From assembly GCA_017646665.1 (NCBI GenBank), contig JAGCMB010000030.1, positions 1 to 64,000 of the forward strand: DNA of 64,000 nt, given 5' to 3'. Position numbers and translations under genes: made by a program. This DNA comes from Bacteroidaceae bacterium (GTDB taxonomy: Bacteria > Bacteroidota > Bacteroidia > Bacteroidales > Bacteroidaceae). Under the pieces are notes generated by a model. It made no database searches and was not told the DNA's origin. It saw only the letters and a list, made by a program, of their open reading frames with translations. Below are positions 24,901 through 33,642 of the stretch, piece by piece; position 1 is the first letter of the stretch, and every line of letters starts with the position of its first letter.

Positions 24901-26574
24901 TTACTTCTTGATAGCCTTTTTCACTTCCTTTGCTATTGCCTTGTCAGCTGAAGCCTTTGCAGCATCGAGCTTCTTCTGTGCCTTAGCCTCAGCCTTTGCA
25001 TCACCGGCAGCCTTTGCAGCCTTTACATTATCATATAGAGCCCAAAGGTTCTTCTGTGCAGTAACCTTCTTCTGAGCTGCTGTGTAAGCCTCAGCCTCAG
25101 CCTCTGTTGCAGCCTCAGCCTCAGCTGTTGCGAATGCGTGCTTGTAACCCTCTACCTCATTCCAGTGACCACGTGTAAAGTCGGGGAATGTAACGGCAGC
25201 GCAGTTGTTGTCCATTGACAATGTACCGAGCTCAGCCAAACAGCACCACTCAGCCATGTCATATACGTCCATATCGAGTGGAAGACCATTCTGCAAACAG
25301 TAGACAAGACGAGAATCCATAACGAAGTCCATACCACCGTGACCGAGGTCGCGACCCTTCTCAACATATTTCTTGAGGATTGGGTGGTAGTACTTAGCCA
25401 TCATAGCATCCTTCTGCTCGTCGCTCATAAAGCCGTGAGCGTTGAGGTTGTCAACCTGAGGAGCACCTGTGCCCTTGAGAGCCTCGCCAGAGAGAGCGAG
25501 CTTAGGCTCCGGATACTTTGTAGCGTAACCCTTTGTACCTGTAAGCTTGAACAAACGGTTGTAGGGCTGTGGTGTCATAACGTTATGCTGAATTTCAACA
25601 ACCTTACCCTTTGCTGTACGCATAAGTGTTGTTGTGTGGTCACCATTGCGGAATTCATCACACTCCTTGCCTGTCTTCTCCTTTACGAGTTCCTTACCGA
25701 AGAATGGGTCGGTATCCATTGCAACAAGTGTTGTAAAGCGGTCGCCACGGTGAATGTCCATACACTGAGCAACGGGGCCAAGGCCGTGAGTAGCGTAGAG
25801 GTCGCCACGATTCTCCTTGTTGTACTTCAGACGCCAGTGAAGGTTGTCAACATCGTTGTCTGCAGGGTCCTTCCAATATGCATCCCAGAACCACTCGAGG
25901 CTGTGGATATAAGCACCCTCGGCGCGGATAATCTCACCAAAAACGCCATCCTGAGCCATTGCCAAAGCATTCATTTCATAGTCGTCGTAGCAGCAGTTCT
26001 CAAGGATAAAGCAGTGAAGACGAGTCTGCTCTGAGAGGTTGATAAGGCTCCAGCACTGCTCAAGGTTCATTGCTGAAGGAACCTCAATAGCTGTGTGCTT
26101 ACCGTTCTCCATAGCATACTTTGCGATAGGATAGTGGTGATTCCAGTCGGCTGCAACGTAAACGAGGTCAATGTCAGGACGCTCGCAGAGAGCCTTGTAA
26201 CCATCGGCACCGTAGTAGATGTCGGCAGGCATCAAGCCCTGCTCACGCAAGAATTTGTTGCACTCCTCGGCACGCTCATACTCATAGTCACAAAGAGCAA
26301 CAATCTCAACACCGGGGATACGGCAGAAACGGATAACTGCACCATCACCACGCATACCAAGACCAACGAATGCAACGCGCACAGTCTTGATTGGAGCAAC
26401 AGCAAGGTTAAGTACATGCTCCTGACCAGCAGGACGCTCTGGGGTTTCAACAACGATAGTACCTTTGTCCCAATGCCATTTTGTAGAGGGAGAAAGAGAC
26501 TGAGCCTGTGATGTAGTACCGGCAAACGCCATTACAGCAACAAGGGCTGTACCAAAAAAATTCTTCAAATTCAT
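24901..26574 (-). CDS. Gfo/Idh/MocA oxidoreductase-fold protein, GH109-like, with Ala/Lys/Glu-rich tail
   Basis: A 557-residue protein with an N-terminal signal (ending TTSQAQ). The NAD-binding fold starts at VRVAFVGLGMRGDGAVIRF near residue 65, with CDYEYER after the second strand. Later blocks ATHGLGPVAQCMDIHRGDRF and GHGGMDFVMDSRL match GH109 glycosidases, which use bound NAD+ to cleave alpha-GalNAc. Residues from about 482 to 557 are an unusual low-complexity tail of Ala, Lys, Glu and Gln (for example EAEAATEAEAEAYTAAQKK), predicted helical or coiled coil, and not part of any GH109 I know. GH109 assignment over a general Gfo/Idh/MocA oxidoreductase is likely but not proved. It has its own promoter and terminator. 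Confidence 0.8.
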   Translation of the reverse strand: MNLKNFFGTALVAVMAFAGTTSQAQSLSPSTKWHWDKGTIVVETPERPAGQEHVLNLAVAPIKTVRVAFVGLGMRGDGAVIRFCRIPGVEIVALCDYEYERAEECNKFLREQGLMPADIYYGADGYKALCERPDIDLVYVAADWNHHYPIAKYAMENGKHTAIEVPSAMNLEQCWSLINLSEQTRLHCFILENCCYDDYEMNALAMAQDGVFGEIIRAEGAYIHSLEWFWDAYWKDPADNDVDNLHWRLKYNKENRGDLYATHGLGPVAQCMDIHRGDRFTTLVAMDTDPFFGKELVKEKTGKECDEFRNGDHTTTLMRTAKGKVVEIQHNVMTPQPYNRLFKLTGTKGYATKYPEPKLALSGEALKGTGAPQVDNLNAHGFMSDEQKDAMMAKYYHPILKKYVEKGRDLGHGGMDFVMDSRLVYCLQNGLPLDMDVYDMAEWCCLAELGTLSMDNNCAAVTFPDFTRGHWNEVEGYKHAFATAEAEAATEAEAEAYTAAQKKVTAQKNLWALYDNVKAAKAAGDAKAEAKAQKKLDAAKASADKAIAKEVKKAIKK

Positions 26575-26664
26575 AATTACAGTTAATTAATATTGATTGT
26601 GTTTTATCATCTTTAAAGTCACTGCAAACATCACTTTGCAGGACATCCCACTTATTCTTGACTA

Positions 26665-26695
26665 CAAAAATAGTCACAATAATATTATTTCACAA
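26665..26695 (-). promoter_or_regulatory. Bacteroidota promoter of the GH109-like gene
   Basis: On the minus strand TTG (26695-26693) precedes TATTTTTG (26672-26665) by 20 bases, and the -7 box is a full match. The leader of about 90 bases includes a 7-base stem, CTGCAAA with TTTGCAG, at 26625-26644. Confidence 0.6.
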
Positions 26696-26759
26696 TTATT
26701 CAGGTGTGTTTTTTTCGGCCATCAAACTGTTAATCACTCAAAAGAGCAAATTGTCAGTC

Positions 26760-28046
26760 TTATTCAAGAGTTGAAAAATCAATATCAGGAGCTTCTGAAA
26801 CATTTCCTGCACGCTCAAACCAAGTACCCGATGTCAAGAAGTCATCAAAGAAGCCACCCATTGAAAGGAAGAAGCCCTCGTCTTCAACACCACCTGTATA
26901 ATCAAGACGGTGTCTGGAATGACCGGTTGTATCACAAGTAAAGCGTCCACGTGTCACAGGAATCCAACGGCCATCGGCTGTGCGCGCCCACTGGTTGCAA
27001 TAACAAGCCTTGCGGTTGATGTATCCCATCACAGGGTTGAAATTCTCAAGGAATGAGTGTGCGTTTGTATACCAGGTTGAGATTTTTGGACGACGCCACG
27101 ATGCCACAAGCACCCACTTGTCCTGATGGTTATCGTAGAAGTAGGCTGTATAAACCGTGCTGTTATCACCGTCGGGCTTCACTCCCATAAGGAAACGGCA
27201 ACGTTCACCGGCCTTCCAATCATAGTGCATGAAACTTTGACCACCGGAACCCTCATTACCAAAATCATTTATCGTCACGTTTTCTCCCTTTTTAACGAGT
27301 TGCACTCGCAAAGAATCGGGAATTTCTGCAGGGTTGTCTGTTTCAAAAGGACTCCACACCGAGAAGAGCACTCTTCTTGGGTAAGGGGAATTGTTCTGCA
27401 TTCCGAAATAGCCCTGTCCGAAACCGCAAGCCATGTAGTAGCTGCTGGGGATATCACCCTCCTCGGGCACTACGACCTCGTTGTAGAACCACTCGACATT
27501 CTCCTTGGGGAGAGCATAACCCATGTGGACCGATGGACCGCGACGGCCAAAATGGGTACTGAAATCGGGAGCGACACAAACCACCGGAGCCGCATCGCCG
27601 CCAACAAGAACAGCCGACACATTGCCAAAATCTGCGCCGCCATTTATTTTCAAGCCACGAATATCCATTTTAACGTAACCGGGAGTCTTCACCTTGAATG
27701 TGCCAACCTCAACACGCGACAATTCATCGCTATTGAGCTTGATTTTTTTCTTTTTACCCAAAAGTGACGTCTCAATCCGTGAATCACCTTTTGCCTGAAG
27801 CGCAACATTTATCTTACCACTCTTTTCCACTTTGAAGTAGAAGCTAATCACATCTTCAGCACTGTCCCAATTGCGCAAAGCACAATTCTGTTCGTCTATA
27901 TACACATTTTTGGAATCATCACCCTCTGATGTTGCTGTTACATACGCATTACCAGCCAAAGTAACAACATTCTCATCCTGTGCAACCGATGGCGCAAAAG
28001 GAAGCAGAACTGCCGCCAATAACAACCATTGAAATCTTTTTATCAT
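26760..28046 (-). CDS. DUF3472/DUF5077 domain secreted protein
   Basis: A 428-residue secreted protein of unknown function. The start at 28046 (MIKRFQWLLLAAVLLPFAPSVAQ) gives a clean signal peptide, and an ATG four codons upstream at 28058 is also possible. Residues about 25-150 look like the DUF5077 beta-sandwich and 155-420 like DUF3472, with HFGRRGPSVHMGY, FGQGYFGMQNN, VLFSVWSPFETDNP and FLENFNPVMGYINRKACYCNQW as conserved-looking blocks. DUF3472 proteins often accompany carbohydrate utilisation genes, and a carbohydrate-binding role is plausible but unproven. It follows the MORN gene by 26 bases. Confidence 0.8.
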   Translation of the reverse strand: MIKRFQWLLLAAVLLPFAPSVAQDENVVTLAGNAYVTATSEGDDSKNVYIDEQNCALRNWDSAEDVISFYFKVEKSGKINVALQAKGDSRIETSLLGKKKKIKLNSDELSRVEVGTFKVKTPGYVKMDIRGLKINGGADFGNVSAVLVGGDAAPVVCVAPDFSTHFGRRGPSVHMGYALPKENVEWFYNEVVVPEEGDIPSSYYMACGFGQGYFGMQNNSPYPRRVLFSVWSPFETDNPAEIPDSLRVQLVKKGENVTINDFGNEGSGGQSFMHYDWKAGERCRFLMGVKPDGDNSTVYTAYFYDNHQDKWVLVASWRRPKISTWYTNAHSFLENFNPVMGYINRKACYCNQWARTADGRWIPVTRGRFTCDTTGHSRHRLDYTGGVEDEGFFLSMGGFFDDFLTSGTWFERAGNVSEAPDIDFSTLE

Positions 28047-28072
28047 ATTATATATCATTAAAAGTTATAATC

Positions 28073-28717
28073 TTATTCAACCTTTGTATCACCCACCCAT
28101 TTGCCATAATAGACATGATGGTCGGGCTTCACAAGCATACCATAACCGTCGCGGTAACCATCGCGGTAACGGCCATACCACAAATCGCCGTTCACCCAAC
28201 GATAGACACCATATCCGTTACGGCGGCCGTTGTAGAATTCACCAAAATAGACATCGCCGTTCTTGTAGGTCTCTTTTTTAAAGGCATAAGGCGACAACTC
28301 GCCATCAGCAGATGTAGCAAGTGGGAACTCTAGAGGCATATCCCCCTCTTCGGTGTGAAGGCGTATGATATCGCCTGTCGAAAGGTCATAAATGACATAG
28401 TGCCCATCGCTGCCAACCCTGACCACATCGCTGTTTATCAACAATCCGAACAGCAGTTTTCCATTACGGTACTGGCCATAGGATTCAATTCCGGTTGACG
28501 AACGGAACAACCCCCAACCGTAGAATTTATAGTCAATGAGCGTCCCGATATATTCACCCGAGGTATTGGATATATAGCTGGTCTGCGACTCATTCCTTAC
28601 ATAATCGCAAAAGACCATCTGCAACGGGTCACACATATCGTCATATAGCTTCACCCTCTCCTGCGCCGCCATCGGCAGGGTAAGAGAAAGCAAAAAAGTA
28701 AAAAGAAATTTCTTCAT
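28073..28717 (-). CDS. Secreted MORN-repeat protein
   Basis: A 214-residue protein whose start at 28717 gives signal peptide MKKFLFTFLLSLTLPMAAQ. The longer open frame to 28831 runs into nadD and lacks a signal. At least four MORN-type units are visible: GEYIGTLIDYKFYGWG, YGQYRNGKLLFG, YFGEFYNGRRNGYGVY and YGRYRDGYRDGYGMLV. MORN repeats form beta-hairpin arrays that bind lipids or proteins. No enzymatic domain is present. It starts 19 bases after the nadD stop. Biological role unknown. Confidence 0.8.
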   Translation of the reverse strand: MKKFLFTFLLSLTLPMAAQERVKLYDDMCDPLQMVFCDYVRNESQTSYISNTSGEYIGTLIDYKFYGWGLFRSSTGIESYGQYRNGKLLFGLLINSDVVRVGSDGHYVIYDLSTGDIIRLHTEEGDMPLEFPLATSADGELSPYAFKKETYKNGDVYFGEFYNGRRNGYGVYRWVNGDLWYGRYRDGYRDGYGMLVKPDHHVYYGKWVGDTKVE

Positions 28718-28736
28718 TCTCACTTGATTAAAAACT

Positions 28737-29318
28737 TTAAATTTGAGTGTACATTTTTTTCTCTTTGATGAACCTGGCAACAGCAAGCGGCACAAGGTGG
28801 GACACATCCTCGCCTGAGCCAACAGCCGCACGCACCATAGTGGAGCTTATGTCATACAGCCTTGCAGGCAACCACGTCACCCCCTGTGGCAACATAGGCT
28901 CTGCCTCGCAACCACGGGGATAGACAATCACTCTATAACGCGCAAGTATCTCGTCGCCCTTGTACCAACGGTCAAATTTTCCCCAATTGTCGGCACCTAT
29001 GAGCAGCGAGAACTCTTTTTCGGGGAAAGCCTCATCAAGCGCAGTAAGCGTATTTAGCGTATATGATGGACGAGGCAATGCAAACTCAAAGTCGCAAGCC
29101 TTCACGCCACTTTTTCCATCAACGGCCAACTGCACCATCTGCAGACGCAACTGTTCGTCGCTCAATGTACAATTCTGCTTATGAGGATTCTGCGGAGTAA
29201 CCATAAACCACACCTCGTCGGCAAGGGCACGCGAAAGCACCTCGTCGGCAAGGGCAAGATGCCCGTTATGAATGGGGTCAAAACTTCCTCCGAATATTGC
29301 GACCTTTGTTTTATTCAT
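28737..29318 (-). CDS. nadD: Nicotinate-nucleotide adenylyltransferase
   Basis: A 193-residue enzyme that makes deamido-NAD from nicotinate mononucleotide and ATP. The nucleotidyltransferase motif GGSFDPIHNGHLALA sits at the N-terminus, with HNGH as the catalytic His pair. VWFMVTPQNPHK and the ISSTMVRAAV motif (ISSTxIR type) near the C-terminus complete the family pattern. The start at 29318 overlaps the gmk end by 8 bases. A start at 29336 would add six residues of no known role. Confidence 0.95.
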   Translation of the reverse strand: MNKTKVAIFGGSFDPIHNGHLALADEVLSRALADEVWFMVTPQNPHKQNCTLSDEQLRLQMVQLAVDGKSGVKACDFEFALPRPSYTLNTLTALDEAFPEKEFSLLIGADNWGKFDRWYKGDEILARYRVIVYPRGCEAEPMLPQGVTWLPARLYDISSTMVRAAVGSGEDVSHLVPLAVARFIKEKKMYTQI

Positions 29319-29877
29319 TAAGAAATTTCTCAACAACGTCCATCAAATCACGTTTAGCCTTCTCAAGGTCGTCATTGACAATTACCCTGTCGGCAAACTT
29401 TGCGAAAGTCATCTCATATTCGGCCTTGCTGACACGCTTTTCAATCTCATCCATAGAGGTGTCGCCACGGCCAATCAGGCGCTCGCGGAGAATCTCAACC
29501 GAAGGAGCCTGGACAAAGATAAAGAGAGCGCGCTCACCGTAATATTTCTTCAGGCTGCAACCACCTTTGACATCAACATCAAAAAGTATATTCTGTTGCT
29601 CCAACTGGTGCTCTACCTGCGATTTCAGCGTACCATAGAAGCGGCCGGGATAAACCTCTTCATACTCCACGAATTCATCGGCGGCAATACGCGCACGAAA
29701 CTCATCGGGAGTAAAAAAATAGTAGTCGACACCGTGTTTTTCCTCACCTCGGGGCGGACGGCTTGTTGCCGAGACCGAAAAGCCGAAAGAGGAGTCCTGC
29801 TTCATTAAAAAATGCACCAATGTCGACTTGCCAGAACCCGACGGTGCCGAGAAAATAACGACCCTACCTTTTTTCAT
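29311..29877 (-). CDS. gmk: Guanylate kinase
   Basis: A 188-residue enzyme that phosphorylates GMP to GDP. The P-loop is IFSAPSGSGKSTLVHFL near residue 8. SATSRPPRGEEKHGVDYYF near 36 is the GMP-binding signature, and GRFYGTLKSQVE near 78 is a second GMP contact region. Length is normal. It begins 7 bases after the yicC stop and overlaps nadD. The yicC-gmk-nadD order is common in Bacteroidota. Confidence 0.97.
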   Translation of the reverse strand: MKKGRVVIFSAPSGSGKSTLVHFLMKQDSSFGFSVSATSRPPRGEEKHGVDYYFFTPDEFRARIAADEFVEYEEVYPGRFYGTLKSQVEHQLEQQNILFDVDVKGGCSLKKYYGERALFIFVQAPSVEILRERLIGRGDTSMDEIEKRVSKAEYEMTFAKFADRVIVNDDLEKAKRDLMDVVEKFLNE

Positions 29878-29884
29878 ATTTTTT

Positions 29885-30760
29885 TTACATTACATTGAGT
29901 ACCTGTTCTTTTATCTGCTCCAATTCGTCCTTCATACGCACCACAATCCTTTGCATTTCGGCGTGGTTACTCTTGCTGCCGAGAGTGTTTATCTCGCGGC
30001 CCATCTCCTGTGCTATGAAACCGAGTTTCTTACCCTGACCACGCTCCTCGTCCATTGTAGAGAGGAAATATTGCAAATGGTTTGCCAGACGTTGTTTTTC
30101 CTCGTTTACATCGAGTTTTTCTATATAGAAAATAAGCTCCTGTTCCAAGCGGTTACGGTCATAATCAACACCGGCGAATTTGGCAAGCGACTCCTCGATT
30201 CGTGCACGGATTTTCTCAACGCGCTCCATCTCGAATGGCTCTACCGATGCAAGCAACTGCGAGATATTGGAAATTTTACTCTGGAATTTGGCAGTCAACG
30301 CTTCGCCCTCTTGCTTGCGGAAAGCCATAAGGTCCTGTATTGCCGACTTTATGGCTTCAAGCACAACAGCCCACTCCTCGTCCGAAACCTCATAGAGTTC
30401 TTTACGGGCAATGACCTCGGGCAGACGCACAATCACCTCAAAAAGGTTCTGTGGCATTGACAGACCGGTGTTTCGGGCGATTTCGGTCATCTGTTCAACA
30501 TATCCCTGTACAACAGCTTGATTTATAGATGGCATATCAGCCTTCTCGCCCTGCTCGACCCATAATGCAAAATCAACCTTTCCACGCTCGAGCTCTGTTG
30601 TTATAAGCGTGCGTATTTCCATCTCGCGACCTTTGAATTGAGGCGCGATGCGTGTTGACAAATCCATCGCCTTGCCGTTGAGCGAACGAATCTCCACACA
30701 AATTTTTCTATCTTGAAAAATAGCTACAGACTTGCCGTAGCCGGTCATTGAATATATCAT
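29885..30760 (-). CDS. yicC: YicC family endoribonuclease
   Basis: A 291-residue protein of the YicC/YloC family, endoribonucleases linked to RNA decay and stationary-phase growth. The conserved opening is MIYSMTGYGKSVA, which fixes the start at 30760. A longer open frame upstream to 30859 is untypical and contains the promoter region. The middle has EIRSLNGKAMDLSTR, and the C-terminal DUF1732 part has LDVNEEKQRLANHL and GQGKKLGFIAQEMGREINTLGSK, highly conserved in the family. It leads the yicC-gmk-nadD-MORN-DUF3472 run. Confidence 0.95.
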   Translation of the reverse strand: MIYSMTGYGKSVAIFQDRKICVEIRSLNGKAMDLSTRIAPQFKGREMEIRTLITTELERGKVDFALWVEQGEKADMPSINQAVVQGYVEQMTEIARNTGLSMPQNLFEVIVRLPEVIARKELYEVSDEEWAVVLEAIKSAIQDLMAFRKQEGEALTAKFQSKISNISQLLASVEPFEMERVEKIRARIEESLAKFAGVDYDRNRLEQELIFYIEKLDVNEEKQRLANHLQYFLSTMDEERGQGKKLGFIAQEMGREINTLGSKSNHAEMQRIVVRMKDELEQIKEQVLNVM

Positions 30761-30822
30761 ATCTCTTTCATTAATTGTCAAAGAATATAAACCTTGCACT
30801 ATTAAACATTGTGTCAATTTGG

Positions 30823-30830
30823 CAAATTTA
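30823..30830 (-). promoter_or_regulatory. -7 box for yicC
   Basis: TAAATTTG on the minus strand is a full match to TAnnTTTG, 62 bases before the yicC ATG. A TTG at 30850-30848 lies only 17 bases upstream, so the -33 element is doubtful. Confidence 0.4.
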
Positions 30831-30910
30831 GTCAAATATTCGGAATACAACGCTTTCAAAATACGTTTTTTGTTCCGCGAATGTAAAACTTACTTAAAAT
30901 ATATTATTTA

Positions 30911-30942
30911 TTAGTTACTCTAATAATTTATTTATATTTTTG
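30911..30942 (+). promoter_or_regulatory. Probable promoter of the tsaB-to-phosphatase run
   Basis: TATTTTTG at 30935-30942 matches the -7 consensus exactly. TTAG at 30911-30914 stands 20 bases upstream as a weak -33. The tsaB ATG is 52 bases downstream, after a short TCCG/CGGA stem in the leader. The region diverges from yicC. Confidence 0.55.
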
Positions 30943-30994
30943 CATTTAATTACCCGAATCCGTAAACTGCGGACAAGAAAAAAGAGCATTAAAA

Positions 30995-31699
30995 ATGACA
31001 ACAATCATACTGCACATTGAAGCATCGACAAGCACCTGCTCAGTTGCATTGAGCCAAGACGGACACGTTTTCTTTGAGAGAGTAAACCGTGAAGAGATGT
31101 CACACGCAAAGGTTCTTGCACCGTTTGTAGAAGAGGCCTTGCAGACAGCCGACGAACAAGGAGCAAAAATAAACGCTGTAGCCCTGAGCTGTGGCCCCGG
31201 TTCATATACAAGCCTGCGTATAGCATCGTCAACCGCAAAAGGAGTCTGTTACGGACGCAACATACCACTCATAGCAATACCCACGACAGCTATTATGAGC
31301 GTTCCCGTACTTTTCCGCGACGACATTGATGAGAATGCCCTGTTGTGTCCAATGATTGATGCGCGACGCAACGAGGTGTATGCAACAATCTACGACCGCG
31401 CACTCGGCGTCGTAAAAGCGACACACGCCGAAGTGGTTACAGAGGAGAGCTACAAAGAACTGCTCGACAAGCAACCGATATATTTCTTTGGTAACGGTGC
31501 AGAGAAATGCAGCAAGATAATAAACCACCCCAACGCACATTTTCTGGCCGAGCACAAGATGCCTTTGGCTAAAAATATGATGCCACTTGCCGAAAGGGCC
31601 TGGTTTGATGAAAAATTTGAAGATATAGCCTATTTTGAGCCATTCTATCTAAAGAACTTCATTGCTACAAAACCCAAAGAACTATTAAAAAACATCTAA
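30995..31699 (+). CDS. tsaB: tRNA threonylcarbamoyladenosine synthesis protein TsaB
   Basis: A 234-residue ASKHA-fold protein that dimerises with TsaD in the complex making t6A37 in ANN-decoding tRNAs. The N-terminus ILHIEASTSTCSVAL and the block LSCGPGSYTSLRIASSTAKG near residue 67 are the family signature, and MIDARRNEVYATIYD near 119 is a second conserved stretch. It begins a nine-gene plus-strand run in which all gaps are 1-21 bases. Confidence 0.95.
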   Translation: MTTIILHIEASTSTCSVALSQDGHVFFERVNREEMSHAKVLAPFVEEALQTADEQGAKINAVALSCGPGSYTSLRIASSTAKGVCYGRNIPLIAIPTTAIMSVPVLFRDDIDENALLCPMIDARRNEVYATIYDRALGVVKATHAEVVTEESYKELLDKQPIYFFGNGAEKCSKIINHPNAHFLAEHKMPLAKNMMPLAERAWFDEKFEDIAYFEPFYLKNFIATKPKELLKNI

Positions 31700-31713
31700 A
31701 ACCATATACCGCT

Positions 31714-32316
31714 ATGATGGAATACAACACCAAACAGAAAAAGCTCCCATTGCCCGAGTACGGTCGCTCCGTACAAAAGATGGTTGACCACGCGCTCACC
31801 ATTGAGAACAGGGAGGAACGCCAAAGATGCGCTGAAACCATCGTGCGTATTATGAAAAGCATGTTCCCCGACCTGCCCGACCAAGAGCGTAAGCTTTGGG
31901 ACCATTTGGCCATAATGTCGGACTTCAAGCTTGACATTGACTACCCCTGCGAAGTCATCAAGCCCGAAGAGTTCCACGTTGCGCCACAGCACCTCTCCTA
32001 TCGCAACAGCGAAATCAAGAACAGACATTACGGTCGCGTTGTTGAAGAGATGATAGCCCACGCACTCACACTTGAGGAAGGAGAGGAGAAAAACCGTTTC
32101 GTAGAGCTTATCCTCGTTCAGATGAAGAAGAACTACATCGCCTGGAACAAGGACGGAGTTGAGGACAAAAGAATCATCGAAGACTTGAGAATCTACACAA
32201 ATGGTGCTATCGACGTTGCAGAAAAGGAGATAAGAATCAATCAGAACAACAATGCACGCACATTCAACAACAAGCGTGGCAACAATAACAAAAAGAACTT
32301 CAAACGCAAATTCTAA
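31714..32316 (+). CDS. DUF4290 domain protein
   Basis: A 200-residue soluble protein of a family found in Bacteroidota. Two similar helical halves begin LPLPEYGRSVQKMVDHALT and NRHYGRVVEEMIAHALT, which suggests an internal repeat. The C-terminal 30 residues are rich in Asn, Lys and Arg (for example NNNKKNFKRKF) and may bind nucleic acid, which is inference. It lies between tsaB and murA with gaps of 14 and 12 bases. Function unknown. Confidence 0.85.
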   Translation: MMEYNTKQKKLPLPEYGRSVQKMVDHALTIENREERQRCAETIVRIMKSMFPDLPDQERKLWDHLAIMSDFKLDIDYPCEVIKPEEFHVAPQHLSYRNSEIKNRHYGRVVEEMIAHALTLEEGEEKNRFVELILVQMKKNYIAWNKDGVEDKRIIEDLRIYTNGAIDVAEKEIRINQNNNARTFNNKRGNNNKKNFKRKF

Positions 32317-32328
32317 CACAGGGACACT

Positions 32329-33633
32329 ATGGCTTCATTCATTATAGAAGGCGGACACAAGCTCCACGGCGAAATAACACCGCAGGGAGCAAAGAACGAG
32401 GTGCTACAGGAGATATGCGCCACCCTGCTCACAAGCGAAAAGGTGACAATTGAAAATATACCCGACATTGCCGATGTAAACAACCTCATAAACCAACTCA
32501 TAAATATGGGCGTTTCGGTAACACGCAACGGCGTAGGTTGCTTCACATTCCAGGCAAACAATATAAATCTCGACTACATCGAGAGCGAAGAGTATATTAA
32601 CGGCTGTGCAAGATTGCGCGGTTCGGTAATGTTCATAGGACCGCTGATTGGACGATACGGCAAAGCGACAATGTCAGAGCCGGGTGGCGACAAAATTGGC
32701 CGCCGCAGACTCGACACACACATCATTGGATTGCAGAAATTAGGAGCACAGTTCTCGTTCGACACAGAAAAGAGAGTGTACCGCATGAGTGCCGAAAAGC
32801 TCAAAGGCTGTCCAATGCTGCTCGACGAGGCTTCGGTAACCGGTACGGCAAACATAATTATGGCAGCCGTTCTTGCCGAAGGGACAACAACCATATATAA
32901 CGCAGCCTGCGAACCATACATCCAGCAGTTGTGCCGTATGCTCAACAAGATGGGTGCTAAAATATCTGGCATAGCCAGCAACCTCATCACCATAGAAGGA
33001 GTGAAGGAACTTGGCGGATGCACACACCGCGCACTGCCCGATATGATTGAAGTGGGCAGTTTCATCGGTATGGCAGCCATGACACAGAGTGAACTGACAA
33101 TAAAGAATGTATCGTTTGAGAATTTGGGCATCATACCGGAGAGTTTCCGCCGACTCGGCATCAAATTCGAGCAGAGAGGCGACGACATTTACATCCCGGC
33201 ACAGGAGCACTACGAAATCGACTCGTTCATTGACGGTTCAATTATGAACATAAGCGACGCTCCCTGGCCAGGACTCACCCCCGACCTCTTGAGTGTGTTG
33301 CTAGTAACAGCAATACAGGCAAAAGGCAGCGTGCTGATACACCAGAAGATGTTCGAGAGCCGACTCTTCTTCGTTGACAAACTGATTGATATGGGTGCGC
33401 AGATTATTCTTTGCGACCCGCACCGTGCAGTTGTCATCGGGCACGACAGACGCTTCACCCTTAAACCACGTTCTATGAGTTCGCCCGACATCAGAGCCGG
33501 TATCGCCCTGCTCATAGCAGCAATGAGTGCCGACGGCATAAGCCGCATCGACAACATTGAACAGATAGACCGCGGATATCAGAACCTCGAGGAAAGACTA
33601 AACCAGATTGGTGCAAAAATAACACGTTCATAA
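32329..33633 (+). CDS. murA: UDP-N-acetylglucosamine 1-carboxyvinyltransferase with Asp at the usual Cys115 site
   Basis: A 434-residue enzyme for the first committed step of peptidoglycan synthesis. The N-terminal GAKNEVLQEICATLLT corresponds to the UDP-GlcNAc-binding KN motif. The active-site loop, PGGCxIG in E. coli, reads SEPGGDKIGRRRLDTH, so Asp121 replaces the cysteine that fosfomycin alkylates. Asp at this site is known in naturally fosfomycin-resistant MurA such as that of Mycobacterium tuberculosis, and catalysis is retained. Later blocks DMIEVGSFIGMAAMT and SPDIRAGIALLIAAM are typical. Confidence 0.95.
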   Translation: MASFIIEGGHKLHGEITPQGAKNEVLQEICATLLTSEKVTIENIPDIADVNNLINQLINMGVSVTRNGVGCFTFQANNINLDYIESEEYINGCARLRGSVMFIGPLIGRYGKATMSEPGGDKIGRRRLDTHIIGLQKLGAQFSFDTEKRVYRMSAEKLKGCPMLLDEASVTGTANIIMAAVLAEGTTTIYNAACEPYIQQLCRMLNKMGAKISGIASNLITIEGVKELGGCTHRALPDMIEVGSFIGMAAMTQSELTIKNVSFENLGIIPESFRRLGIKFEQRGDDIYIPAQEHYEIDSFIDGSIMNISDAPWPGLTPDLLSVLLVTAIQAKGSVLIHQKMFESRLFFVDKLIDMGAQIILCDPHRAVVIGHDRRFTLKPRSMSSPDIRAGIALLIAAMSADGISRIDNIEQIDRGYQNLEERLNQIGAKITRS

Positions 33634-33642
33634 CACTTTGAT

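Noticed and set aside
25339..26034. A 231-codon plus-strand frame
   Set aside because: Antisense to the GH109-like gene, which has a promoter, a terminator and clear motifs on the minus strand.
27126..27767. A 213-codon plus-strand frame
   Set aside because: Antisense to the DUF3472 gene and without any domain or export signal.
29828..30460. A 210-codon plus-strand frame
   Set aside because: Antisense to yicC, a highly conserved gene.
31696..32319. A 207-codon minus-strand frame
   Set aside because: Exact mirror of the DUF4290 gene, which fits the tight plus-strand operon with a proper start.
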